From Microbacteriaceae bacterium (lineage in GTDB: Bacteria; Actinomycetota; Actinomycetes; Actinomycetales; Microbacteriaceae), in NCBI GenBank assembly GCA_016463265.1, contig JAEMRP010000041.1, positions 1 to 7,598 on the forward strand: DNA of 7,598 nt. The letters are read 5' to 3'. The notes beneath the pieces are model-generated. The model had not been told where the DNA came from. It did no database searches and worked only from the letters and a program-made list of their open reading frames with translations. Position 1 is the stretch's first letter. The number at the start of each line of letters is the position of its first letter. Position numbers and translations under genes: made by a program. Positions 1 through 5,828 of the stretch are shown here, one piece after another.

Positions 1-175
1 AATCGCTTCAGCGCCGTTCCCCAGCGAACTGGTCTGTATAACCCTTCCCACGAGAGGGACTCGTGTGGGTTCGCGATGGTCACCACGATGTGTGGCTCGC
101 GCCGACGAGTACCTTCGCGGTCGCACGACACTGCCGATACCGGTTTCTGCGCATGACGCCCCGATACACTTCTAA
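1..175 (+). pseudogene. gltB::gltD deletion scar (glutamate synthase remnant)
   Basis: Two fragments of the NADPH-dependent glutamate synthase genes lie back to back in different frames. From base 1, the first frame reads ...[17 protein letters not shown]..., which matches the conserved N-terminus of the large subunit GltB, including the Cys (codon 64-66) that normally becomes the catalytic N-terminal residue of the glutaminase domain. This resemblance ends near base 90-105 and the frame stops at 154-156. In the second frame, about 86-175 reads ...[14 protein letters not shown]... and ends in TAA at 173-175, which resembles the C-terminus of the small subunit GltD. About 90 bases therefore hold the start of gltB and about 85 hold the end of gltD, with everything between missing. 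In related actinobacteria gltB and gltD are adjacent and can precede pyk, so one internal deletion explains the arrangement. The frames do not match, so no fusion protein is expected. The gltB start lies left of the window. Identification is from recalled family sequence, not a search. Confidence 0.72.
165..170 (+). promoter_or_regulatory. candidate -10 element for pyk
   Basis: TACACT fits the actinobacterial TAnnnT -10 pattern and would place transcription start near 177, giving a leader of about 28 bases with the pyk ribosome binding site. It lies inside the gltD remnant. I see no convincing -35 hexamer 17-18 bases upstream, so pyk may instead be transcribed from an older promoter left of the window. 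Weak call. Confidence 0.3.
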
Positions 176-204
176 CGAAGTCCACACCCACCACAAAGGA
201 CACC

Positions 205-1629
205 ATGAGACGCGCCAAGATTGTTGCCACGCTGGGACCGGCAACGAACAGTTATGACACAATCCGAGCCGTTATCGAAGCGGGTGTCGACGTTGCCCGC
301 ATGAATCTCAGCCACGGAACTTACGAGATTCATGAAGCGGTATTCGCCAACATCAAAAAGGCAGCAGCTGACCTCGGAAAGCCGGTCGCTGTGCTCGTCG
401 ACCTGCAAGGGCCCAAGATCCGACTCGGGAAGTTTGCCGACGGTCCCCACGACCTCGCTGTCGGAGACATCTTCACGATCACGACCGAAGACATCGAGGG
501 CACGAAAGAAATGTGTGGGACGACGTTCAAGGGGTTGCCGCAGGACGTTGCTGCCGGTGACACACTCCTCATCGATGATGGCAAGGTGAACGTCCGAGTA
601 CTCGACACGGACGGGGTCCGGGTTCGCACCGAGGTTGTCGTTGGCGGAACCGTCTCCAACAACAAGGGCATCAACCTCCCCGGTGTCGCCGTCAACGTGC
701 CAGCGCTGAGCAAGAAGGACGAAGACGATTTGCGATGGGGTCTTCGAATTGGGGCGGATTACATCGCGCTCTCGTTTGTGCGCAGTGCGTCCGATGTCAC
801 ACGTGTGCACGAAATTATGGCGGAAGAAGGAATTAGGCTCCCCGTCATCGCCAAGATTGAAAAGCCCCAGGCCGTCGAGGCGATTGACGAGATCGTCGAC
901 GCCTTCGATGCGATCATGGTCGCTCGCGGAGACCTCGGTGTCGAATTACCCCTCGAGCAGGTACCGCTTGTTCAAAAGCGCATTGTCGAAGCCGCCCGTC
1001 GCATGGCGAAACCCGTCATCGTCGCAACGCAGATGCTCGAGTCGATGATCTCGTCACCCGTCCCAACTCGTGCCGAGACGTCCGACGTTGCCAATGCGAT
1101 CCTCGACGGTGCGGACGCCGTCATGCTGTCTGGTGAAACGAGTGTCGGAGAGTTTCCGGCGATCACGGTGGCCACCATGGCGCGGATCATTGAAAACACG
1201 GAAGAACACGGGCTCGAGCGCATTTTGCCCCTCGGCACGAAGCCGCGCACCCAGGGCGGTGCAATTACTCTCGCCGCGGCCGATGTCGCAGACTTCGTCG
1301 AGGCAAAATACGTCTGCGTTTTCACCGAATCCGGAGACTCCGCCCGCCGCATGTCGCGCCTCCGCTTCCGTATTCCCATGAAGGCTTTCGCGACAGACGA
1401 GTCGATTCGTCGTCGCATGGCGCTGTACTGGGGAATCACGTCCTATCTGGTTGAGCCGGTCACACACACCGACCAGATGTTCACCGAGGTCGACGAATCG
1501 CTCATCGCGGAAGGACTCGCACAGCCGGGTGACAAGGTTGTCGTTATCTCGGGTTCGCCTCCGGGAGTCGCCGGATCGACGAACGATATTCGCGTGCACG
1601 TTGTCGGCACCGAGATGCCGAAGCACTGA
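205..1629 (+). CDS. pyk: pyruvate kinase
   Basis: Cytoplasmic glycolytic enzyme converting phosphoenolpyruvate and ADP to pyruvate and ATP. The 474-residue length is normal for a bacterial enzyme lacking the extra C-terminal PEP-utiliser domain. Visible in order: N-terminal TLGPAT; ARMNLSHG (residues 31-38), with N34 and S36 at the cation site; the B-domain roughly 75-165; AKIEKP with catalytic K217 and metal ligand E219; ARGDLGVE (240-247) with metal ligand D243; VATQMLESM with T275; and PTRAETSDVANAI (287-299) leading into the C-terminal regulatory domain. The segment VDLQGPKIRLG has Lys at position 71, where K+-dependent enzymes carry Glu, so K+-independent catalysis is predicted. The ATG at 205 is supported by AAAGGA at 195-200 and by the MRRAKIVATLGP start typical of the family. 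The gene stands alone: a gltBD scar lies upstream and an opposing tRNA gene downstream. Confidence 0.97.
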   Translation: MRRAKIVATLGPATNSYDTIRAVIEAGVDVARMNLSHGTYEIHEAVFANIKKAAADLGKPVAVLVDLQGPKIRLGKFADGPHDLAVGDIFTITTEDIEGTKEMCGTTFKGLPQDVAAGDTLLIDDGKVNVRVLDTDGVRVRTEVVVGGTVSNNKGINLPGVAVNVPALSKKDEDDLRWGLRIGADYIALSFVRSASDVTRVHEIMAEEGIRLPVIAKIEKPQAVEAIDEIVDAFDAIMVARGDLGVELPLEQVPLVQKRIVEAARRMAKPVIVATQMLESMISSPVPTRAETSDVANAILDGADAVMLSGETSVGEFPAITVATMARIIENTEEHGLERILPLGTKPRTQGGAITLAAADVADFVEAKYVCVFTESGDSARRMSRLRFRIPMKAFATDESIRRRMALYWGITSYLVEPVTHTDQMFTEVDESLIAEGLAQPGDKVVVISGSPPGVAGSTNDIRVHVVGTEMPKH

Positions 1630-1641
1630 CGAATTGAGAAA

Positions 1642-1663
1642 GGACGGGGAGAATTCCCCCGCC
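1642..1663. terminator. candidate hairpin terminator between pyk and tRNA-Leu
   Basis: A GC-rich inverted repeat pairs GGGGA (1646-1650) with TCCCC (1655-1659) around the loop GAAT, and extends outward past a one-base bulge and a mismatch to GG (1642-1643) pairing with CC. Read on the minus strand it is followed by TTTCTC, so it best serves the tRNA transcript. On the plus strand it is followed by CTCTCGTTGT, a poor U-tract, so terminating pyk with it is less certain. The two units converge here and may share it. Confidence 0.45.
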
Positions 1664-1672
1664 CTCTCGTTG

Positions 1673-1755
1673 TGCCGGATGTGGGACTTGAACCCACACG
1701 CCCTTACGGACAAAGCATTTTGAGTGCTTCGCGTCTGCCATTCCGCCAATCCGGC
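1673..1755 (-). tRNA. tRNA-Leu, anticodon CAA
   Basis: On the minus strand the sequence folds into a complete class II tRNA. The 7-bp acceptor stem pairs GCCGGAT with ATCCGGC. The anticodon stem is AAGCA/TGCTT with loop CTCAAAA (1724 down to 1718), giving anticodon CAA at 1722-1720, which reads UUG. A long variable arm characteristic of Leu/Ser tRNAs follows, then a T stem GTGGG/CCCAC with loop TTCAAGT. The discriminator base is A (complement of 1673), as expected for leucine. The next bases on that strand are CAA, so the 3' CCA is not encoded and must be added by the CCA-adding enzyme. No intron or mismatch damages the main stems. Confidence 0.96.
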
Positions 1756-1766
1756 TCCAGGTGAAA

Positions 1767-1796
1767 ACGATACCGTAGGCTGAACCCGTGAGTGAA
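1767..1796 (-). promoter_or_regulatory. candidate promoter for tRNA-Leu
   Basis: On the minus strand TTCACT (1796-1791) and TATCGT (1772-1767) are separated by 18 bases, which would start transcription about 5 bases before the mature tRNA. An overlapping alternative -10, TACGGT (1777-1772), would give a leader of about 10 bases. The region also carries the divergent promoter of the response regulator, so the two must overlap. Motif matches are partial. Confidence 0.35.
1776..1781 (+). promoter_or_regulatory. -10 element of a probable leaderless promoter for the ANTAR regulator
   Basis: TAGGCT is followed by exactly six bases and then the GTG start codon. With the usual distance from -10 to start point, transcription would begin on the first base of GTG. 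No Shine-Dalgarno sequence lies between the element and the start. The same arrangement precedes polA and the DUF885 gene in this window. No clear -35 is visible here. Confidence 0.55.
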
Positions 1797-2378
1797 ACCG
1801 TAGCCCGTCGCGTTGTGGTTGCTGAGGACGAGGCACTCATCCGAATGGACATTGTCGAGGTCTTGCGTGAGAACGGCTTCGACGTGGTTGGCGAAGCGGC
1901 GGATGGCGAGGTAGCAATCGAGCTCACTCGGGAACTTCGACCCGATCTCGTCATCATGGACATCACAATGCCAAAAATGGATGGACTGACCGCGGCTGAG
2001 GCAATCGGGAAAGACCGACTGGCTCCGGTGGTGATGCTTACGGCGTTTGCCCAATCTGAGTTCATCGCGCGAGCGGTCGAAGCGGGCGCGATCGCCTACG
2101 TTGTCAAACCCTTCACACCAGAACGACTCTTGCCGCAGATTGAAGTGGCGTTGTCTCGACATCAAGAACTTCTCGCCGTGGAGGCGGAAGTGACCGATGC
2201 GCTCGAGCGGCTCGAAACGCGCAAGATTCTCGATCGCGCGAAAGGCTTGTTGCAAGAAAAGATGAAGCTGACAGAACCCGAGGCGTTCCGCTGGATTCAA
2301 AAAGCCTCAATGGACCGACGCCTAACGATGACCGAAATTGCTCAGGCTGTCATAGACCAGTTGAATCCCTCGTCTTAG
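1788..2378 (+). CDS. pdtaR: response regulator with ANTAR RNA-binding domain (PdtaR-like)
   Basis: A two-domain, 196-residue regulator. Residues about 7-124 form a receiver domain: acidic pair E13/D14, phosphoacceptor D58 in VIMDITMP, T85, and K107-P108 in the conserved KPF. Residues about 134-190 form an ANTAR domain with the hallmark TRKILDRAKGLL (144-155), EAFRWIQKASMDRR (165-178) and a final helix ending near 190. ANTAR domains bind paired hexaloop RNA stem-loops and usually act by antitermination or by controlling translation of nascent transcripts; the mycobacterial relative PdtaR is phosphorylated by the histidine kinase PdtaS. No kinase gene is adjacent, so it is an orphan regulator here, as in mycobacteria. 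GTG at 1788 is chosen because the receiver fold begins immediately after it and TAGGCT stands six bases upstream. Its stop codon overlaps that of the opposing small gene. The gene symbol is by family analogy. Confidence 0.93.
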   Translation: MSETVARRVVVAEDEALIRMDIVEVLRENGFDVVGEAADGEVAIELTRELRPDLVIMDITMPKMDGLTAAEAIGKDRLAPVVMLTAFAQSEFIARAVEAGAIAYVVKPFTPERLLPQIEVALSRHQELLAVEAEVTDALERLETRKILDRAKGLLQEKMKLTEPEAFRWIQKASMDRRLTMTEIAQAVIDQLNPSS

Positions 2379-2692
2379 AGGTCGCCGGAGGCGATGTGGG
2401 GCATGTTCCCGTAGGTTGCGGTGACTTCCGTTACGACTACTCGATATCCCTTGTACCAACGGTCGACCTGACTCTTGGCCGTTCGGTGATCGTCGAAGCG
2501 TCCCAGTTTGGTGAGAGCTGCCATGTCCGTGAAATAGTAGATGGCGTTGGTGCACAGCCCATCCTGTGAAACCCATCGGTCGGTGCCCAAAAATCCAGTG
2601 ATTGACTTCGCGGCGTTTTCGATCGCGGCGTCCAATACATGGAACTCGTCGTCGTAGTCGCCTGGCTCGAAAATAAACTGGGCGGCAATCAT
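2375..2692 (-). CDS. small ABM-like dimeric alpha/beta-barrel protein
   Basis: A 105-residue soluble protein with no signal peptide or membrane segment. The order of elements fits one ferredoxin-like half of a dimeric alpha/beta barrel, as in the antibiotic-biosynthesis-monooxygenase (ABM) superfamily: strand IAAQFIFEP (2-10), helix about 15-32, strands around 38-55 with aromatic-rich AIYYF (50-54), a helix region with H69, then WYKGYRVVVTEV (79-90) as the last strand. Proteins of this fold range from monooxygenases and haem-degrading enzymes to proteins of unknown role, so no reaction can be assigned. The ATG overlaps the thioesterase stop as ATGA (2689-2692) with no clear ribosome binding site, which suggests translational coupling and joint function or stoichiometry. 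At its other end the TAA shares bases with the TAG of the convergent response regulator. Family call is moderate; function is unknown. Confidence 0.75.
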   Translation of the reverse strand: MIAAQFIFEPGDYDDEFHVLDAAIENAAKSITGFLGTDRWVSQDGLCTNAIYYFTDMAALTKLGRFDDHRTAKSQVDRWYKGYRVVVTEVTATYGNMPHIASGDL

Positions 2693-3108
2693 CGGTCGCG
2701 TAGCAGGTTCGTGATGCGGACCGTGGACAATCGCTCACCGGCCTCGTTGGTGACGATGATTTCGTGAACACAAATCGTTTTCCCGAGTGAGATGGCGGTG
2801 CACGTGCCGGTAACCCAACCATCCGCGATGCTCCTCGTGTGCGTGGCGTTGATGTCAATACCGACCGCATAACGGCCCGCGCCGGCGTGGACCGCCGCAG
2901 CTACGCTCCCCAGAGTTTCTCCCAGAACGACGTGGGCTCCGCCGTGCAAGATTCCGACGACCTGGCGGTTTCCCTCGACCGGCATGCGCCCGACCGTTCG
3001 TTCTGCAGAGATTTCGAGGAGCTCGATTCCCATCTTGCGGGTCAGTTCGCCGCCACCCGACGAGAACCTCTCTTGCAATTCGGGATCAAGGTTGTCGAGT
3101 ACTCCCAC
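2689..3108 (-). CDS. PaaI-family hotdog-fold thioesterase
   Basis: A 139-residue single-hotdog protein predicted to hydrolyse acyl- or aryl-CoA thioesters in the cytoplasm. The diagnostic feature is GILHGGAHVVLGETLGS (52-68): the HGG motif at H55-G57 on the central helix, with E64 where the PaaI / 4-hydroxybenzoyl-CoA (Arthrobacter type) group has its catalytic carboxylate. The downstream strands GIDINATHTRS and GWVTGTCTAISLGKT match the family's beta-sheet pattern. Length is typical. The start is GTG, supported by AAGGA at 3120-3116 on the minus strand, seven bases upstream. It heads a two-gene unit with the ABM-like gene and diverges from polA across 41 bases. Hotdog genes in this neighbourhood are common in actinobacteria; a menaquinone-pathway (MenI-like), phenylacetate or general house-cleaning role are all possible, and the sequence alone does not decide. 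Confidence 0.9.
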   Translation of the reverse strand: MGVLDNLDPELQERFSSGGGELTRKMGIELLEISAERTVGRMPVEGNRQVVGILHGGAHVVLGETLGSVAAAVHAGAGRYAVGIDINATHTRSIADGWVTGTCTAISLGKTICVHEIIVTNEAGERLSTVRITNLLRDR

Positions 3109-3137
3109 AGTGCAATCCTTCCGTCGGCGGCGCTCGG

Positions 3138-3144
3138 TAGGCTA
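3138..3144. promoter_or_regulatory. overlapping divergent -10 elements between the thioesterase unit and polA
   Basis: The heptamer TAGGCTA contains a -10 on each strand. Plus-strand TAGGCT (3138-3143) stands six bases before the polA GTG. Minus-strand TAGCCT (3144-3139) would start transcription near 3132, giving the thioesterase mRNA a leader of about 23 bases that contains its AAGGA. No good -35 is seen for either direction. The plus-strand reading is supported by two identical arrangements elsewhere in the window; the minus-strand reading is weaker. Confidence 0.5.
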
Positions 3145-3149
3145 AAGCC

Positions 3150-5819
3150 GTGAGCGACACGGAAAAGCCTACCCTTCTCGTTATCGATGGTCATTCGCTC
3201 GCGTTCCGCGCTTTTTACGCCCTTCCGCTCGAATCGTTCCAGACCTCGGGCGGACAGCACACAAATGCGATTCATGGCTTCTTGTCAATGTTTCTCACGA
3301 TTCTGCAGGCCGAAAAGCCCACCCACGTGGCGGTCGCGTTCGACATCTCGCGTTATTCGTTCAGAACCGCAGAATACCCCGATTACAAGGGGACCCGAGG
3401 CGAGACGCCACCTGAGTTCATCGGTCAGGTTCCGCTGCTCCAAGAAGCACTCCGAGCGATGCGCATCGAGACGATGCAAATCGAGAACTACGAAGCGGAC
3501 GATATTCTCGCGACACTGGCGACGAAGGGAGAAGCCGCCGGTCTCGAGGTTCTGGTGGTTTCCGGCGACCGTGACACCTTCCAACTTGTCACCGACAAGG
3601 TCACGGTGTTGTATCCGAGCGCGCGCGGTGTGTCCGAGCTGAAGCGATACACCCCCGCGGCGGTCGAAGAACGCTACGGCATTCGGCCAGACCAGTATCC
3701 CGATATTGCGGCGTTGGTCGGTGAGACCTCCGACAATCTGCCCGGGGTCGACAAGGTGGGCGAAAAGACCGCGGTGAAATGGATTCAGCAATACGGTTCA
3801 CTCGACGAGGTGCTCGCACACCGGGACGAGATTGGTGGCGTCGTCGGCAACAATCTGCGCGAGCAAATCGGTAACGTCGAACGGAACGCACGACTCAACA
3901 AACTTGTTCGCGATCTCGAACTTCCGGTTCCTCTCGATGGATTGATCCGACGCCCGATCGAGCCGACTGAGGTCGTTGAAGTGTTCGATCGACTGCAGTT
4001 TCGTTCGCTCAAGCAACGGGTCTTGCAGTTCGGAGGGGCGGCGGCCGATGTGGCGACTGCGCCACCAACACATGCACCGAGCACGCCGATTCGTGAACAG
4101 ATTCCAGCGCCCATTCCGCGCCACATGGGGGACGAAGAACTTGCGAAATGGTTGACGGATAACGCAGATGAGCGAATTGGACTCTTCATCGAACGCGGTG
4201 ATGACGGCTTCGCTATCGGTCTCGCTACTCACGACGTGTGCGTGAGGTCCGTTCGGGCGACTGACTCACTAGACCATGTAGCGTTCGACGCCTGGCTTGC
4301 TGGCACGACCCCCAAAATTGTCCACGACGGAAAGGCCCTCGGGCATCTCCTCGCGGAATTCGATCTCTCGCTCGGCGGAATCGTTCGCGACACAAGGGTT
4401 GCGGCGTGGCTACTCGATTCGTCGACAAAGTCGTTGGTGCTACCCGAAATTGCCCGGGCACTCACGGGCCTCGATGTCCCGGTTGCAGATCCCAATGAAC
4501 TCGTTCCTTCGGTAGACCCATCAAGTACCGCGACGACCGCGTGGATTCTGACCCAACTTGACGCTGAGCTCGAAGAACGCCTCGACGAGGGCCAACAGTC
4601 CATTGAGCGTGAGATCGAGGTCCCCCTCATTCCAGTCCTTCTCGACATGGAACGCGTCGGAATTGCGATGGATGCGGGCATTCTGGACGACATTTATACC
4701 CGCCTCACGTTAACCGCAGACGCGAAGGCCGCCGAACTGTTCGCCATGATCGGCACCGAAATGAATCTGTCGTCGCCGAAGCAGCTGCAAGAAGTCCTGT
4801 TCGACACACTGGGGATGCCCAAAACGCGCGCAACCAAAACCGGTCACTCAACAGACGCCGCGTCCCTTGCCGACTTGCAGGCGTCAAACCCCCACCCGTT
4901 CCTTGACGGCTTGCTCGAACATCGCGAGCAGACCAAACTCGCCCAAATCGTTGAAGTCCTGCGCAAAAGCATCCAACCCGATGGTCGAATCCACACCACT
5001 TACGATCAAACGGGCACAACGACGGGGCGGCTCTCGTCCTCGGAACCGAACCTCCAGAACATCCCGATACGCAGCGATGTCGGTGCTCAGATTAGGGCCG
5101 CGTTCATCGCCGACTCGGCCCACGATTGTCTCCTCACCGCCGATTATTCACAGATTGAGATGCGCATCATGGCGCACCTGTCTGGCGACGAGGGACTCAT
5201 AGAGGCGTTCAGGTCGGGGGAGGACCTCCATCGTTATGTCGGGGCGAAGGTGTTCGGTGTCGATCCAGGCGACGTGACACCGGCAATGCGTTCGAAAGTC
5301 AAGGCGATGTCCTACGGACTCGCCTATGGACTTTCCGCATTCGGCCTCGCCAAGCAATTGCGAATCGACAACAAAGAAGCAAAATCGCTGATGTCCGACT
5401 ATTTCGACCGTTTCGGTGGTGTTCGAGATTACCTTCGATCCGTCGTCGAACAAGCGCGCAAGGATTTGTTTACCACGACTGTGTTCGGTCGAAAGCGACA
5501 ATTTGGAGACCTTGCCAGCTCGAATCGAATGGTTCGTGATAACGCGGAACGAGCAGCGTTGAACGCCCCGATTCAGGGGACGTCGGCCGACATAATGAAA
5601 ATTGCGATGATTCGCGCCGTCGAGGGTCTGCACAACGCGTCACTGTCGTCAAGGCTTCTGCTCCAGGTTCACGACGAACTCATTTTTGAAGTTGCACCGG
5701 GCGAAACCGACCGCCTTCGGGTGATCGTCGAAGACGCAATGGAACACGCTGTCGCGCTCTCTGTCCCGCTTGACGTCCAGATCGGGCTCGGGTTGTCCTG
5801 GAAAGAGGCGGGTCACTAG
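3150..5819 (+). CDS. polA: DNA polymerase I
   Basis: An 889-residue repair and Okazaki-fragment polymerase with the full three-part layout. Residues 1 to about 295 are the 5' nuclease: D13, D65, the YEADD block (E115, D117, D118), SGDRD (D140, D142), then GETSDN (E192, D195) and a helix-hairpin-helix around 199-215. Residues about 320-480 are the 3'-5' exonuclease fold, but its DxE, central Asp and YxxxD motifs are not recognisable, so proofreading should be absent, as in mycobacterial Pol I. Residues about 485-889 are the polymerase: TGRLSSSEPNLQNIPIR (625-641), motif A DYSQIEMR with D665 and E670, O-helix R714, K718, Y722, Y726, and motif C VHDELIFEV with D842. The Tyr at 722 replaces the Phe of E. 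coli (F762). GTG at 3150 is chosen because the nuclease fold starts at once and TAGGCT lies six bases upstream; there is no Shine-Dalgarno sequence. The stop overlaps the next gene's -10. Confidence 0.98.
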   Translation: MSDTEKPTLLVIDGHSLAFRAFYALPLESFQTSGGQHTNAIHGFLSMFLTILQAEKPTHVAVAFDISRYSFRTAEYPDYKGTRGETPPEFIGQVPLLQEALRAMRIETMQIENYEADDILATLATKGEAAGLEVLVVSGDRDTFQLVTDKVTVLYPSARGVSELKRYTPAAVEERYGIRPDQYPDIAALVGETSDNLPGVDKVGEKTAVKWIQQYGSLDEVLAHRDEIGGVVGNNLREQIGNVERNARLNKLVRDLELPVPLDGLIRRPIEPTEVVEVFDRLQFRSLKQRVLQFGGAAADVATAPPTHAPSTPIREQIPAPIPRHMGDEELAKWLTDNADERIGLFIERGDDGFAIGLATHDVCVRSVRATDSLDHVAFDAWLAGTTPKIVHDGKALGHLLAEFDLSLGGIVRDTRVAAWLLDSSTKSLVLPEIARALTGLDVPVADPNELVPSVDPSSTATTAWILTQLDAELEERLDEGQQSIEREIEVPLIPVLLDMERVGIAMDAGILDDIYTRLTLTADAKAAELFAMIGTEMNLSSPKQLQEVLFDTLGMPKTRATKTGHSTDAASLADLQASNPHPFLDGLLEHREQTKLAQIVEVLRKSIQPDGRIHTTYDQTGTTTGRLSSSEPNLQNIPIRSDVGAQIRAAFIADSAHDCLLTADYSQIEMRIMAHLSGDEGLIEAFRSGEDLHRYVGAKVFGVDPGDVTPAMRSKVKAMSYGLAYGLSAFGLAKQLRIDNKEAKSLMSDYFDRFGGVRDYLRSVVEQARKDLFTTTVFGRKRQFGDLASSNRMVRDNAERAALNAPIQGTSADIMKIAMIRAVEGLHNASLSSRLLLQVHDELIFEVAPGETDRLRVIVEDAMEHAVALSVPLDVQIGLGLSWKEAGH

Positions 5820-5822
5820 GCT
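5793..5822 (+). promoter_or_regulatory. probable leaderless promoter for the DUF885 gene
   Basis: TTGTCC (5793-5798) and TAGGCT (5817-5822) are separated by 18 bases and followed by six bases and ATG. Transcription should start on the A of ATG. The -35 lies inside the last codons of polA, and the first three bases of the -10 are the polA TAG stop codon. No Shine-Dalgarno sequence is placed for the ATG; the nearest purine run (5801-5807) is about 20 bases away. Confidence 0.6.
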
Positions 5823-5828
5823 TCTGGC

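Noticed and set aside
63..257. Open frame of 64 codons over the gltBD scar and pyk start
   Set aside because: It runs out of frame into pyk, has no ribosome binding site or recognisable family, and overlaps the better explained GltB and GltD fragments.
172..810. 212-codon open frame antisense to pyk
   Set aside because: Long antisense frames are expected in GC-rich coding DNA. It mirrors pyk codon structure and shows no family motif.
1054..1836. 260-codon minus-strand open frame spanning pyk, tRNA-Leu and the regulator start
   Set aside because: It runs across a complete tRNA and both neighbours' coding starts and ends, and the translation has no coherent domain.
1704..2300. 198-codon open frame antisense to the ANTAR regulator
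   Set aside because: It overlaps the tRNA and the whole receiver domain on the opposite strand; the plus-strand gene carries all receiver and ANTAR motifs.
2322..2870. Minus-strand open frame of 182 codons overlapping the thioesterase and ABM-like genes
   Set aside because: It is another frame of the same strand; the two chosen genes have family motifs, an ATGA junction and, for the first, a ribosome binding site.
2839..3153. Plus-strand 104-codon open frame opposite the thioesterase
   Set aside because: The thioesterase on the other strand has the HGG and Glu active-site pattern; this frame has none.
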